The notes: generated from the letters alone by a model not told the origin. Shown: positions 33,901 to 43,382, counted from the first letter of the stretch. The stretch: DNA of 64,000 nt from JASHVB01 sp035508435 (GCA_035508435.1 DATJNA010000095.1:25064-89063), one strand, 5' to 3'. Numbers and translations: made by a program.

Positions 33901-35745
33901 CTAATCTCCCAGACGCTGCGCGGTGCGTTCGGCATCGTAGGCGGCGTGCGCGGCGCGCACCTCCGCGCGGGAAGAGACTGCCGGCACCGCGACATCCCAC
34001 CAGTGGCCGCCCGCCGCGGTGGCTACGGCCGGATCGGTCTCGATCACCACCACGCTGGTGCGTGGCGCGACCAGCGCCCGCGCCAACGCTGCCTCCAGTT
34101 CCGCAACACTGCCGACATGTTCGGCCACCGCGCCGAGACTTGCCGCATGGGTGCGAAAATCCACCGCAACGGGCGCAATGCGATCGATGTCAGATGCGAG
34201 GTTGTTGAATGCCGCGCCACCGGTGGCACGCTGCAGCCGGCTGATGCAGCCGAAGCCGCCATTATCGAGCACTACGATGATCAGCTTCAGACCTAGCGCG
34301 ACGCTGGTGGCAATTTCGGAATTCAGCATCAGGTAGCTGCCGTCGCCAACCAGCACAAACACGTCGCGTTGTGGCGCCGCAAGCTTCACCCCGAGGCCGC
34401 CGGCGATTTCGTAGCCCATGCAGGAGAAGCCGTATTCCAGATGGTAACCACCCGGCCGCGCCTGCCACAGCTTGTGCAATTCGCCCGGCAGCCCGCCGGC
34501 GGCGCACACCACGATCGCCTCGCGCGGCGCCGCGCGCTGTACCGCTCCGATCACCTGTGCATCACTCGGGAGCTTCGCATTGCCTGGGGATGTCGCTGCG
34601 ACCGCATCGCGTCGCCACGCCGCAAGCAGCTCGGGCACCCGGCGAGTCCAGCCTTCGGGTGCGCGATAGCCCTCCAGCGCGGCCGACAGCCCGGCAAGCC
34701 CTTCACCCGCATCCGCGACCAACGGCATCGCGTGGTGCTTGCCGGCATCAAACGGCTGCACGTTCAGCGCGATCAATCGGCGCGCCGCATTGCGGAACAA
34801 TGCCCGCGAGCCGGTGGTGAAATCCTGTAGCCGCGTGCCGACGGCCAGCACGAGATCCGCGTCGGCCGCCATCGTATTGGCGGCCGACGTGCCGGTAACG
34901 CCAATGGCGCCGAGATTCAAAGCATGGTCATGCGGCAAGGCGCCCTTGCCAGCCTGGGTCTCGGCGATTGGAATGCCGTGTGCCTCGGCGAAGCGTGCCA
35001 GCGCAGTGTCTGCCTCGGCGTACAGCACCCCGCCACCGGCAATGATCAGTGGCGCTCGCGCTGCCCGAAGCGCTGCCACCGCCTGCTGCAACTCACGCAC
35101 ATCCGGCTTTGGCCGGCGCGGCAGCCATAGCTGCGGCGCAAAGAACATCTCGGGATAATCGAAGGCCTCGGCCTGTGCGTCCTGGCACAATGCCAGCGTC
35201 ACCGGGCCGCAGGCGGCGGGATCGGTCAACACCGACAGCGCGCGCGGGAGTGCAGACAGCACTTGCTCCGGTCGGGTCAGGCGATCGAAATAACGGGACA
35301 CCGGGCGGAAGCAGTCATTGGCGGACACCGTGCCGTCGATGAAATCCTCCACCTGCTGCAGGACCGGGTCGGGGCGGCGCGAGGCAAACACGTCGCCGGG
35401 CAAAAGCAGTACTGGCAGGCGATTGACATGCGCCACCGCGGCAGCCGTCACCATATTGGTCGCGCCGGGACCGATCGAGCTGGTGCAGGCCATCATGCGC
35501 CGCCGCCGCAGCGTCTTCGCATAGGCGATCGCGGCATGAGCCATGGCTTGCTCATTATGCGCGCGGAATGTTGGCAGCGTGTCGCGCATGCCGTGCAACG
35601 CCTCGCCCAGCGCGGCGACGTTGCCGTGTCCGAAGACCGCCCACACGCCGCGGAACAAGGTCGTCTCGCCACCGGCGAAAATGGTGCGCTGCGCTGCCAG
35701 GTAGCGCACCAGCGCCTGTGCCAGGGTCAGCCGGATCGTGGTCAT
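33901..35745 (-). CDS. iolD: 3D-(3,5/4)-trihydroxycyclohexane-1,2-dione hydrolase IolD
   Basis: A 614-residue ThDP-dependent enzyme that opens the ring of the diketone to 5-deoxy-glucuronic acid in inositol breakdown. The N-terminal pyrimidine-binding domain has TLAQALVRYLAAQRTIF, GVWAVFGHGNVAALGEAL and FRAHNEQAMAHAAIAYAK (activating Glu), then SSIGPGATNMVTAAA. The C-terminal PP domain has VLVGDGSYLMLNSEIATS, the GDG...N thiamin diphosphate motif. Length and order match IolD rather than acetolactate synthase. Start at 35745 (MTTIRLTLAQ). It is read with iolE on the minus strand and is divergent from iolG, 96 bp apart. Confidence 0.94.
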   Translation of the reverse strand: MTTIRLTLAQALVRYLAAQRTIFAGGETTLFRGVWAVFGHGNVAALGEALHGMRDTLPTFRAHNEQAMAHAAIAYAKTLRRRRMMACTSSIGPGATNMVTAAAVAHVNRLPVLLLPGDVFASRRPDPVLQQVEDFIDGTVSANDCFRPVSRYFDRLTRPEQVLSALPRALSVLTDPAACGPVTLALCQDAQAEAFDYPEMFFAPQLWLPRRPKPDVRELQQAVAALRAARAPLIIAGGGVLYAEADTALARFAEAHGIPIAETQAGKGALPHDHALNLGAIGVTGTSAANTMAADADLVLAVGTRLQDFTTGSRALFRNAARRLIALNVQPFDAGKHHAMPLVADAGEGLAGLSAALEGYRAPEGWTRRVPELLAAWRRDAVAATSPGNAKLPSDAQVIGAVQRAAPREAIVVCAAGGLPGELHKLWQARPGGYHLEYGFSCMGYEIAGGLGVKLAAPQRDVFVLVGDGSYLMLNSEIATSVALGLKLIIVVLDNGGFGCISRLQRATGGAAFNNLASDIDRIAPVAVDFRTHAASLGAVAEHVGSVAELEAALARALVAPRTSVVVIETDPAVATAAGGHWWDVAVPAVSSRAEVRAAHAAYDAERTAQRLGD

Positions 35746-35841
35746 GTGCCTGCCGTTGTTGCCGTCAGCACCTGGGCGGCACAACATCGGAATCCGATTC
35801 CCGAGTCAAACCGGGCGGTCAGCGATACGGAAGGAATGCCA

Positions 35842-36825
35842 ATGGCCAGTCTGAACATTGCGGTGATTGGCGCCGGGCGGATCGGCCAGATTCATGCGCG
35901 CAATGTGGCGACGCATCCGAACGCGACGCTCGTCGGCATCGCCGATCCGGACCGCGGCGCGGCGGAACGCCTGGCACAGGCCACCGGCGCGACGGTCATC
36001 CGTTTGGACGACGCGTTCAGCGCTGACGCGGTCATGATTTGCTCTCCCACCTCCACGCACGCCGACTACATCGAGCACGCGGCCACAGCGGGAAAACCGA
36101 CCTTCTGCGAAAAGCCAATCGATCTATCCGCGGAACGGGTGCGGGCCTGCCTGGAAGCGGTGCGACGCGCCGGCATTCCGCTGATGATCGGCTTCAATCG
36201 TCGCTTCGACACGCATTTCGGCGCGCTGAAGCGGCGACTGGATCAGGGCGAGATCGGCGCGCTGGAATTGCTGACCATCATAAGCCGCGATCCCGCGCCG
36301 CCGCCGCTGGGCTACATTGGGAACTCTGGCGGATTGTTCCGCGACATGATGATTCATGATCTGGACCTGGCGCGGCACTTTCTTGGCGAGGAGCCGGTGG
36401 AGGTGTTTGCGGCGGCGTCCTCGCTGGTGGATCCCGCGATCGGGCAGGCGGGGGATGTGGATACCGCGGCCGCAGTGCTGAAGACCGCTGGCGGCAAGCT
36501 GTGTCAGATTTCCAATTCGCGTCGTGCGACCTACGGCTACGATCAGCGCATCGAACTGCACGGCAGTCAGGGAATGCTGCGCGCCGGCAATGTCGCCGCA
36601 ACGACGGTAGAGCTTGCGGATGCCGGCGGGTTTCGCGGCGATCCGGCGCTGCCATTCTTCCTCGAGCGCTATGCCGCCGCGTATCGCGCGGAGCTGGACG
36701 CGTTCATCACCGCGGTGCAGGGCGGCGGCGGACCAAAGCCGGATGGCGAGGACGGATTGCGCGCACTGATCCTCGCGGACGCCGCCACCCGGTCGGCGCA
36801 AACCGGGCAGGCGGTGCGCCTCTGA
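35842..36825 (+). CDS. iolG: Inositol 2-dehydrogenase IolG
   Basis: A 327-residue NAD-dependent dehydrogenase of the Gfo/Idh/MocA family that oxidises myo-inositol to 2-keto-myo-inositol, the first step of the pathway carried by the divergent iolD and iolE. The Rossmann motif is IAVIGAGRIGQIHARNVA; FCEKPIDLSAERV holds the catalytic-domain E-K-P; GFNRRFDTHFGALK, RDMMIHDLDLARHFLGEEP (active-site Asp/His) and VDTAAAVLKTAGGKLCQISN are family blocks. Start ATG 35842 has AAGGA at good spacing; ATG 35836 is too close to it. iolA, iolB and iolC are not in the window. Confidence 0.93.
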   Translation: MASLNIAVIGAGRIGQIHARNVATHPNATLVGIADPDRGAAERLAQATGATVIRLDDAFSADAVMICSPTSTHADYIEHAATAGKPTFCEKPIDLSAERVRACLEAVRRAGIPLMIGFNRRFDTHFGALKRRLDQGEIGALELLTIISRDPAPPPLGYIGNSGGLFRDMMIHDLDLARHFLGEEPVEVFAAASSLVDPAIGQAGDVDTAAAVLKTAGGKLCQISNSRRATYGYDQRIELHGSQGMLRAGNVAATTVELADAGGFRGDPALPFFLERYAAAYRAELDAFITAVQGGGGPKPDGEDGLRALILADAATRSAQTGQAVRL

Positions 36826-36898
36826 CCACTCGTGAATCAACCGCACGGCCGCGACGGGTTGTCGCGCTTATCTACGAATGGCGCGGCGGCGAGAACAC

Positions 36899-36971
36899 TG
36901 TCGCGCTGAAACTATGAACCATTTGCGACGGCAAATAAGCTGTCGCGCTGGAACTATGAACCGATTGCGAC
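36899..36971. repeat. 32-bp direct repeat at the 3' end of the racemase gene
   Basis: Copy 1 at 36899-36930 (ctgtcgcgctgaaactatga...) and copy 2 at 36940-36971 (ctgtcgcgctggaactatga...) match at about 29 of 32 bases and are 41 bp apart. Copy 2 contains the stop codon and last codons of the minus-strand racemase gene; copy 1 is a duplicate of that tail lying beyond the stop. Confidence 0.85.
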
Positions 36972-37652
36972 CGCCCGTTGCAGCGCGGCCCGCGCCAGCA
37001 GGCGTGTGGAATCGAGCGTCGGCAGTGGCGCGTTCGCATCGCTCAGCACCAAAGGCAGCTCGGTGCAGCCCAGCACCAGGGCGTCGCATCCCGTGTCACG
37101 CAGCCGCGCCATGACGCATTGCAGCGACGCCACGGATTCTGGGCGGAAGACGCCGCAGACCAACTCGTCCATGATGATGCGGTTCGTCTCCTCGCGTTGC
37201 CCGGCGGTCGGCCGCACGAAGCGCAATCCGCGCGGGGCAAGGACAGCGGGATAAACGTCGCTCTCGACCAGCCAGCGCGTGCCCATCAGGCCGAGGCAGT
37301 GGAAGCCGCGCGCTGTGGCTTCGCTGGCGACCACCTCCGCGATATGCAGCCACGGCAGCGGTGAGCATGGCACGACGTAGGGCAGCGCCTGATGCAGCGT
37401 GTTGTCCGGGCAGATCAGAAAGTCCGCGCCGATTGCCGCGAGCTTGTTGGCGGAGGCGAGCATGATCTCGCCCACCGCCTGCCAGTCGTCGCGATAGATG
37501 CATTCCATCGTCGCGGCGAGCGACGGCGTGTGCATCGAGACCTCAGGATGCGCATGCGGTCCAAGCAGGAGCGGTCCCTCGGTGCAGATGGTGCGATAGC
37601 ACAGCGCCGCGCCCTCGGCCGAGCATGCGACGATGCCGATATGCTGTGGCAT
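36954..37652 (-). CDS. Aspartate/glutamate racemase family protein
   Basis: A 232-residue protein of the Asp/Glu racemase superfamily. Two cysteines at symmetric positions act as acid and base: IGIVACSAEGAALC at the N-terminus with the first Cys region and FLICPDNTLHQAL, and GCDALVLGCTELPLVLSD for the second Cys. Also visible: GLMGTRWLVESDVYP. It could racemise an amino acid or be a related isomerase/decarboxylase; the exact substrate is uncertain. Start at 37652 (MPQHIGIVAC). Its 3' end is duplicated immediately downstream. Confidence 0.85.
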   Translation of the reverse strand: MPQHIGIVACSAEGAALCYRTICTEGPLLLGPHAHPEVSMHTPSLAATMECIYRDDWQAVGEIMLASANKLAAIGADFLICPDNTLHQALPYVVPCSPLPWLHIAEVVASEATARGFHCLGLMGTRWLVESDVYPAVLAPRGLRFVRPTAGQREETNRIIMDELVCGVFRPESVASLQCVMARLRDTGCDALVLGCTELPLVLSDANAPLPTLDSTRLLARAALQRAVAIGS

Positions 37653-37662
37653 GGATCCCACC

Positions 37663-37876
37663 TGTCGTTGCGAGCGATGAAGTGACGAAATGTCGCCGGT
37701 GCGACGAGCATAGCGACGAAACACTGTCATCGCGAGGAGCACAGTGACGAGACGTTGTCATTGCGAGGAATCGTGCGACGAAGCAATCTGGTTCAGGAAT
37801 TGTCCGCCCCCCGTGCGCCGGGACGACCGAGGTTGCTTCGTCCCGCCACGCTTCGCTCGCGGTTCTCGCAATGACA
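37663..37876. repeat. Cluster of family A repeat ends and one full copy
   Basis: Three successive left ends occur at 37663 (tgtcgttgcgagcgatgaag), 37727 (tgtcatcgcgaggagcacag) and 37757 (tgtcattgcgaggaatcgtg). The last is followed by the standard inner arms and the right end gcggttctcgcaatgaca. The set looks like nested duplications of one end. It lies between the racemase start and the amidohydrolase. Confidence 0.75.
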
Positions 37877-37955
37877 GTAGAACCCACGCGCGGCCCCCGG
37901 TTGAACCCTCCGCCCCTTAGCGCGAACATCGCGACCGCAGTCAGGGAGGATATCC

Positions 37956-38918
37956 ATGCCGGCCAAGCCATTCGTCATCGCGCTCGAGGAGCATTTCCAG
38001 TTTCCCGAACTGGGCGCCATGTACGGCGCACACGACGCCAACCGCGCACCGGCACTGGTGCAACGCATGGAGGACCTGGGCGAAGGCCGCATCCGTGAAA
38101 TGGATGAGACCGGCATCGACTTCCAGGTGCTCTCGCACTCAGCGCCGGCGGTGCAGAAGATCACCGACCCCGCGGCGGCAGTACGTCTGGCGCATCTCGC
38201 CAACGACCGGCTGGCGGAAGCGGTGCGCGCCCATCCCAGCCGCTTCGCCGGCTTCGCCACGCTGCCTACGCCGGACCCGAAGGCGGCGGCAGACGAGCTG
38301 GAACGCGCGGTGACGAAGCTCGGCTTCAAAGGGGCGATGGTCCACGGCCTGACCAACGGCCGCTTCCACGACGAGCAGGAGTTCTGGCCGATCTTCGAAC
38401 GCGCTCAGGCGCTGGATGTGCCGATCTACTTTCACCCCTCGGTGCCGGTGGAGCCGGTGATCGACGCCTATTACGCGACCTACCTGAAGGAGATCCCCGG
38501 CATCCTGCGCGCCGCCTGGGGCTTCACCGTCGAGACCGCGACACAAGGCGTGCGTCTGGTGCTTTCCGGCGTGTTCGACGCCTATCCGCGGCTACAGGTG
38601 ATTTTGGGCCATCTCGGCGAGGGCCTGCCGTTCTACGCCTGGCGCATCAACATGGCATTGGAGCGTGACTGGAAGGGAAGCCGCGGCTTCAAGGACGTGT
38701 TTTGCTCCCATTTTCATGTCACGACCAGCGGCTTCTGGTCCGACGCGGCATTGCTCTGCACCATCCAGGAGTTGGGGCTGGATCGCATCATGTTCTCGGT
38801 CGATTACCCGTTCGCGCCGAACAAGCCGGCCACGGAATGGCTGCACAGCGTGCCGCTCTGCGCCGAGGACCGCGCGAAACTGGCCGCCGGAAACGCGACG
38901 CGGCTGTTGAAGCTGTAG
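37956..38918 (+). CDS. Amidohydrolase-family decarboxylase-like protein
   Basis: A 320-residue TIM-barrel protein of the ACMSD-like amidohydrolase group, which contains gamma-resorcylate and other non-oxidative aromatic decarboxylases. The metal-ligand motif at the N-terminus is IALEEHF (E-x-H position), VPIYFHPSVP gives another His, ILGHLGEGLPFYAWRIN the conserved His of the family, and FSVDYPFAPNK the C-terminal Asp. The likely activity is decarboxylation or hydrolysis of an aromatic or unsaturated acid. Start ATG 37956 is preceded by GGGAGG about 6 nt upstream. The last 11 bases and stop are duplicated downstream. Confidence 0.9.
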   Translation: MPAKPFVIALEEHFQFPELGAMYGAHDANRAPALVQRMEDLGEGRIREMDETGIDFQVLSHSAPAVQKITDPAAAVRLAHLANDRLAEAVRAHPSRFAGFATLPTPDPKAAADELERAVTKLGFKGAMVHGLTNGRFHDEQEFWPIFERAQALDVPIYFHPSVPVEPVIDAYYATYLKEIPGILRAAWGFTVETATQGVRLVLSGVFDAYPRLQVILGHLGEGLPFYAWRINMALERDWKGSRGFKDVFCSHFHVTTSGFWSDAALLCTIQELGLDRIMFSVDYPFAPNKPATEWLHSVPLCAEDRAKLAAGNATRLLKL

Positions 38919-38953
38919 CGACAGTACTCCTGAAGCTGTAGCGAAGGTACTCC
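38908..38953. repeat. 23-bp tandem duplication covering a stop codon
   Basis: tgaagctgtagcgacagtac at 38908 is followed directly at 38931 by tgaagctgtagcgaaggtac: 23-bp units with two differences. The first unit includes the last codon and TAG stop of the amidohydrolase gene; the second is a duplicate beyond the stop. Confidence 0.9.
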
Positions 38954-39112
38954 TCGGCGGGCTTCGTGCGTATCGGTGTCATTGTATTGTTCACGTGTCG
39001 GTGACGCGGCACCCTCGTTGCCGCGTCATGCCGCCAATGTTAATTTGGCTGCGAGAAACATTTTCGTCATGTCGGCAAGTAGCCGGATTGCGCGGATCCG
39101 CAAGCGCCTGTC

Positions 39113-42100
39113 GTGGGTCCCTCTTGGCAATGTCGTCGAATTGGTGTGGAGAACACACGCTTGAGCGATCCGCTGCCACCCTCGTCCGGAGCCGACGGCG
39201 GCAATGTCTTGCAAGACGGCGCCGGCCCCGGTTTTCTGAGCGGCAACGGCGAAATGGCGACGCTGATGCGCCGCCTCGACTGGCGCAAGACCGGCCTGGG
39301 GCCGATCGAGACCTGGCCGCAAAGCCTGCGCACCGCCGTCGGCATCATGCTGAGCTCGCGCTATGCGATGTTCGTCTGGTGGGGCCGCACCCTGATCAAT
39401 CTTTATAACGACGCCTATCGCCCCTTCCTCGGCAAGAAGCACCCCGAGGCACTCGGGCAGTCGGCACGCGTTGTATGGTCGGAGATCTGGGACCAGATCG
39501 GCCCACGGACGGCGGCCGTGCTGGAACGCGGCGAATCCACCTTCGATCAGGCCCTGCTGTTGCCGATGGATCGCCACGGCTACCTCGAAGAAACCTATTT
39601 CACCTTCTCCTACAGCCCGATCCGCGCCGATGACGGCGGCATCGGTGGCATCTTCTGCGCCGTGACGGAAGAGACCTTCCGCGTGATCGACGAGCGCCGT
39701 CTCAAGCTGCTGCGCGACGTCGGGGCGGCGATCGCCGAGACCCATTTGCCCGCCGAAGTCTGCGCTGCGGCCGCGGCCCGCATGGCCAGGGAGCGACGCG
39801 ACCTGCCATTCGCCTTGCTCTATCTCAGTGACGACGACGGCCGCTTCGCGCGCCTTGTCGCACAGGTGGGCGACGGCCTCGACGCAGGCGTGGCCGTTCC
39901 GCGGATCGATCTGGCAGCAATCGATGCCGCATGGCCGCTGGCGCAGGCGCGGGCAGGCAACGGCCCGGTGGTGGTGGAGGAGCTTCACAGCCGCTTCGCG
40001 CATCTGCCCACACATCTGCCCACTGGGGCCTGGGACCGCCCGCCCTCGGCCGCCGTCGTCGTGCCGCTGGCACAACAAGGGCAAAATCGGGCCGCCGGCT
40101 TTCTCGTCGCCGGCCTGAACCCCTACCGCGTGTTCGGCGTCGAGTATCGCGGCTTCATCTCCCTGCTGGCCGCACAGATCGCCGCCGGCATCGCCAATGC
40201 ACGCGCCTATGAGGAAGAACGCAGGCGCGCCGAGGCACTGGCGGAAATCGACCTCGCGAAGACCGCGTTCTTTTCCAATGTCAGCCACGAATTCCGCACG
40301 CCGCTGACCCTGATGCTCGGGCCGCTGGAAGACACGCTGAACGACGCGTCCTGCGCCCTGCCGGACGTTCATCGCGCGCGCCTGGAAGTCGCTCATCGGA
40401 ACAGCCTACGATTGCTCCGGCTGGTCAATACTTTACTCGATTTTTCGCGTATCGAAGCCGGACGCATGCAGGCCAGCTACGCGCCGACTGATCTTGCCAT
40501 GCTGACCGCGCATCTCGCCGCCAATTTCAGCTCCGCGGCGGAGCAAGCCGGACTGGAACTCGTAATCCATTGCTCGCCGCTGCCTGAACTCGTGCATGTC
40601 GATGCCGACATGTGGGAGAAGGTGGTCCTCAATCTGCTGTCCAACGCCTTCAAGTTCACCTTTCAAGGCAGAATCCAGGTCACGCTGTCGGCCGCGAACG
40701 GCAGCGCCACGCTGACCGTCCAGGATACCGGCGTCGGCATCCCGGAACATGAGCTGCCGCGCGTATTCGAACGCTTCCACCGCATCGAGGGCCAGCGCAG
40801 CCGCAGCTTTGAGGGCAGTGGCATTGGCCTGGCGCTGGTGCAGGAGCTGGTGCGGCTGCACGGGGGCATCATCACGGCGCAGAGCAAAGTCGGCGAAGGC
40901 ACCGTGTTCACGGTAACCATCCCGTTCGGCACGGCGCATCTGCCAGCCGATCGTATGGTCCCCGCCCGCGCCGCGGCCATGACGCAGCAAGGCACCGCCT
41001 TCGTGGAAGAGGCATTGCGCTGGCTGCCGATGTCCGATGCGCCAGAGCAATATGCCGTGGAGCAAGACGAGTTGTCGTTGCCAATGCTGGCGGGTGGCGC
41101 AAGGCCGCGCATCGTTGTTGCCGAAGACAACGCGGATATGCGCGATTACCTTCGCCATCTGCTGCGGCGATCCTGCGATGTCGTCGCAGCAACAGACGGG
41201 CAGGCAGCGCTGGATTCGATCCGCCGCAGCCGGCCCGACCTGGTGCTGAGCGACGTCATGATGCCGGGCATCGACGGCTTTGCATTGCTCCGCGCCATCC
41301 GCGCCGATCCTGATCTGCGCGACCTGCCGGTCATCCTGCTCTCTGCTCGCGCGGGCGAAGAAGCGCGGGCCGAAGGACTCGAAATCGGCGCCGACGACTA
41401 TCTCATCAAGCCATTTGCCGCCCGGGAGTTGCTCGCGCGGGTCACGGCAAATCTCAAGCTGGCACAACTGCGCCGCGAGGTTGCGCAAGCCCTGCGCGAG
41501 ACCAACGACCAACTGGAATTGCGCGTCGCGGAGCGCACTGCCGACTTGCAACGTGCGCTGGAGCAATTGCGGGTCGAGGTACGGGAGCGGGAGCGCGTCG
41601 AGGAAGCATTCCGACAATTGCAGAAGATGGAGGCTGTCGGCCAGCTCACCGGTGGCGTTGCGCATGATTTCAACAATTTGCTCACCGCCATTTCCGGTGG
41701 CGCAGAGACGCTGGAGCGATTGCTGCCGGCCCAGCTCGGTGCCAACGAGCCACGCATCCGGCGTTCATTGCAGATGGTGATCGAGGGTGCTCGTCGGGCG
41801 GCAACCCTGACCCAGCGCCTGCTGGCATTCGCGCGGCGTCAGGCACTGGACCCGCGGCCGCTGGACGCCAACCGGCTGGTGGCCGGCATGTCCGAGCTGC
41901 TGCACCGAACCTTGGGCGAATCGATCGCCATCGAGACGGTGCTGGCCGGCGGTCTGTGGCGGACGATGGCGGATGCCAACCAGTTGGAGAATGCCATCCT
42001 CAACCTGGCGGTGAACGCGCGCGACGCCATGCGGAACGGCGGCAAGCTCACGATTGAAACCGCCAATGTCTTCCTGGACGAAGCCTACGCCTCACAGCGT

Positions 42101-42766
42101 CCGGAAGTGGCGGTGGGGCCTTATGTCCTGATCGCCGTTGCCGATACCGGCTGCGGCATGACGCAAGAGGTGATGCTGCATGTGTTCGAACCGTTCTTCA
42201 CCACGAAGGAAGCCGGCCACGGCACCGGCTTGGGCCTGAGCCAGGTCTATGGCTTCATCAAGCAGTCCAACGGCCATGTCAGCATCTATAGCGAGCCGGG
42301 TCAGGGCACGGTGGTGAAGCTCTATTTGCCACGCCTGACCGACGAGTTGGTGCAGATGACCGAGGCAGAGGTCGCGGCGCCGAGGCTGCCGGCTGGCGCA
42401 GGCGAAGCAATCCTGGTGGTGGAAGATGACGAGGCGGTGCGGGCCTACAGTGTGGAAACGCTGCGGGAGCTTGGCTATCGCCTGCTGATGGCGCCCAACG
42501 GGGCGGCTGGGCTGGAGGTGCTGGCCAGGAACCCATCGATCCGGCTGCTGTTCACCGACATCGGGCTGCCGGGCGGCATGACGGGCCGGCAGCTTGCCGA
42601 CGCGGCGCGTCGTCTACGGCCGGATTTGAAGGTATTGTTCACGACGGGGTATTCGCGCAACGCCATCGTGCATGGCGGCATCCTGGAACCCGGCACTCAG
42701 GTGCTGCCGAAACCGTTCACCTATGCCGCGCTGGCCGCCAAGATCCGCGCCTTGCTCGACGCGTGA
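39113..42766 (+). CDS. Double hybrid sensor histidine kinase (PAS-GAF-HK-REC-HK-REC)
   Basis: About 1217 residues. Order: a PAS-like sensor (RLDWRKTGLGPIETWPQSLR, then WWGRTLINLYNDAYRPFLG), a GAF domain (about 200-380), histidine kinase 1 with phospho-His in SHEFRTPLTLML near residue 392 and ATP-binding NLLSNAFKF, DTGVGI and GIGLALVQELV, receiver 1 (RIVVAEDNADMR, phospho-Asp near 713 in LSDVMMPGIDG), a coiled coil, histidine kinase 2 (GGVAHDFNNLL near 851; NLAVNARDAM; DTGCGM; GTGLGLSQVYGF), and receiver 2 (ILVVEDDEAVRAY; LLFTDIGLPGG near 1148). No membrane helix, so it is a cytosolic sensor. Start uncertain: GTG 39113, or TTG 39161 with GGAGA upstream. No separate regulator is adjacent. Confidence 0.93.
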   Translation: MGPSWQCRRIGVENTRLSDPLPPSSGADGGNVLQDGAGPGFLSGNGEMATLMRRLDWRKTGLGPIETWPQSLRTAVGIMLSSRYAMFVWWGRTLINLYNDAYRPFLGKKHPEALGQSARVVWSEIWDQIGPRTAAVLERGESTFDQALLLPMDRHGYLEETYFTFSYSPIRADDGGIGGIFCAVTEETFRVIDERRLKLLRDVGAAIAETHLPAEVCAAAAARMARERRDLPFALLYLSDDDGRFARLVAQVGDGLDAGVAVPRIDLAAIDAAWPLAQARAGNGPVVVEELHSRFAHLPTHLPTGAWDRPPSAAVVVPLAQQGQNRAAGFLVAGLNPYRVFGVEYRGFISLLAAQIAAGIANARAYEEERRRAEALAEIDLAKTAFFSNVSHEFRTPLTLMLGPLEDTLNDASCALPDVHRARLEVAHRNSLRLLRLVNTLLDFSRIEAGRMQASYAPTDLAMLTAHLAANFSSAAEQAGLELVIHCSPLPELVHVDADMWEKVVLNLLSNAFKFTFQGRIQVTLSAANGSATLTVQDTGVGIPEHELPRVFERFHRIEGQRSRSFEGSGIGLALVQELVRLHGGIITAQSKVGEGTVFTVTIPFGTAHLPADRMVPARAAAMTQQGTAFVEEALRWLPMSDAPEQYAVEQDELSLPMLAGGARPRIVVAEDNADMRDYLRHLLRRSCDVVAATDGQAALDSIRRSRPDLVLSDVMMPGIDGFALLRAIRADPDLRDLPVILLSARAGEEARAEGLEIGADDYLIKPFAARELLARVTANLKLAQLRREVAQALRETNDQLELRVAERTADLQRALEQLRVEVRERERVEEAFRQLQKMEAVGQLTGGVAHDFNNLLTAISGGAETLERLLPAQLGANEPRIRRSLQMVIEGARRAATLTQRLLAFARRQALDPRPLDANRLVAGMSELLHRTLGESIAIETVLAGGLWRTMADANQLENAILNLAVNARDAMRNGGKLTIETANVFLDEAYASQRPEVAVGPYVLIAVADTGCGMTQEVMLHVFEPFFTTKEAGHGTGLGLSQVYGFIKQSNGHVSIYSEPGQGTVVKLYLPRLTDELVQMTEAEVAAPRLPAGAGEAILVVEDDEAVRAYSVETLRELGYRLLMAPNGAAGLEVLARNPSIRLLFTDIGLPGGMTGRQLADAARRLRPDLKVLFTTGYSRNAIVHGGILEPGTQVLPKPFTYAALAAKIRALLDA

Positions 42767-42921
42767 TTGCTCCTGACCGCTGCGCGAGGCATGCCAGGCG
42801 GTCGCGCGCTGCTGATGCCTCTCGCCCGCCGTCTGGGCACTGCTGAGCGTTGACGCGCGTCGTACAAAACAAGCGGATGCCCGCGCTTGACGCTTTGCGC
42901 GGGCACCCACACATCCCGGCC

Positions 42922-43365
42922 ATGCCCGATCCGTTCTTCGCGCCCCAGGAATCCACCGCCGCTGACGCCATTGCCGCAATCGGCGAGGAGCTGGGTGTGT
43001 TTGACGACTGGATGGACCGCTATCAGTACATCATCGAGCTTGGCCGCAAGCTGCCGCCGTTTCCGGAAACCTGGACTGATAACGCCCATCGCGTCCCCGG
43101 CTGCCAGAGCAAGGTCTGGATGGAGGGTGCCTGCCTGGGCGGCAAGCTATACCTCGCGGGTGTGTCCGATGCGGCGATCGTATCCGGCCTGATCGCGCTG
43201 TTGCTGCGGGTGTATTCCGGGCGCCCGCCGGCAGAGATCGTGGCCACAGACCCGGTGTTCCTGCGCGAGCTTGGCCTGCTGGAGGCGCTGTCCACCAACC
43301 GCGGCAACGGCATCGCCGCGATGGCGCGCAAGATCCGCGAGCTCGCAGCTTTGCAGCCCGCCTGA
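42922..43365 (+). CDS. sufE: SufE-family cysteine desulfurase activator
   Basis: A 147-residue SufE that accepts persulfide sulfur from the cysteine desulfurase SufS for Fe-S cluster assembly. The acceptor is C61 in HRVPGCQSKVWMEG. Other blocks: FDDWMDRYQYIIELGRKLP near the N-terminus and LLEALSTNRGNGIAAMARKI near the end. Start ATG 42922 (MPDPFFAPQ) fits the family; an in-frame ATG at 42877 adds 15 unlike residues. It ends 17 bp before the convergent comF gene. An Atm1-type exporter, also tied to Fe-S metabolism, is 2 kb away. Confidence 0.92.
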   Translation: MPDPFFAPQESTAADAIAAIGEELGVFDDWMDRYQYIIELGRKLPPFPETWTDNAHRVPGCQSKVWMEGACLGGKLYLAGVSDAAIVSGLIALLLRVYSGRPPAEIVATDPVFLRELGLLEALSTNRGNGIAAMARKIRELAALQPA

Positions 43366-43382
43366 GAGGGCCGCGCCAAGGG

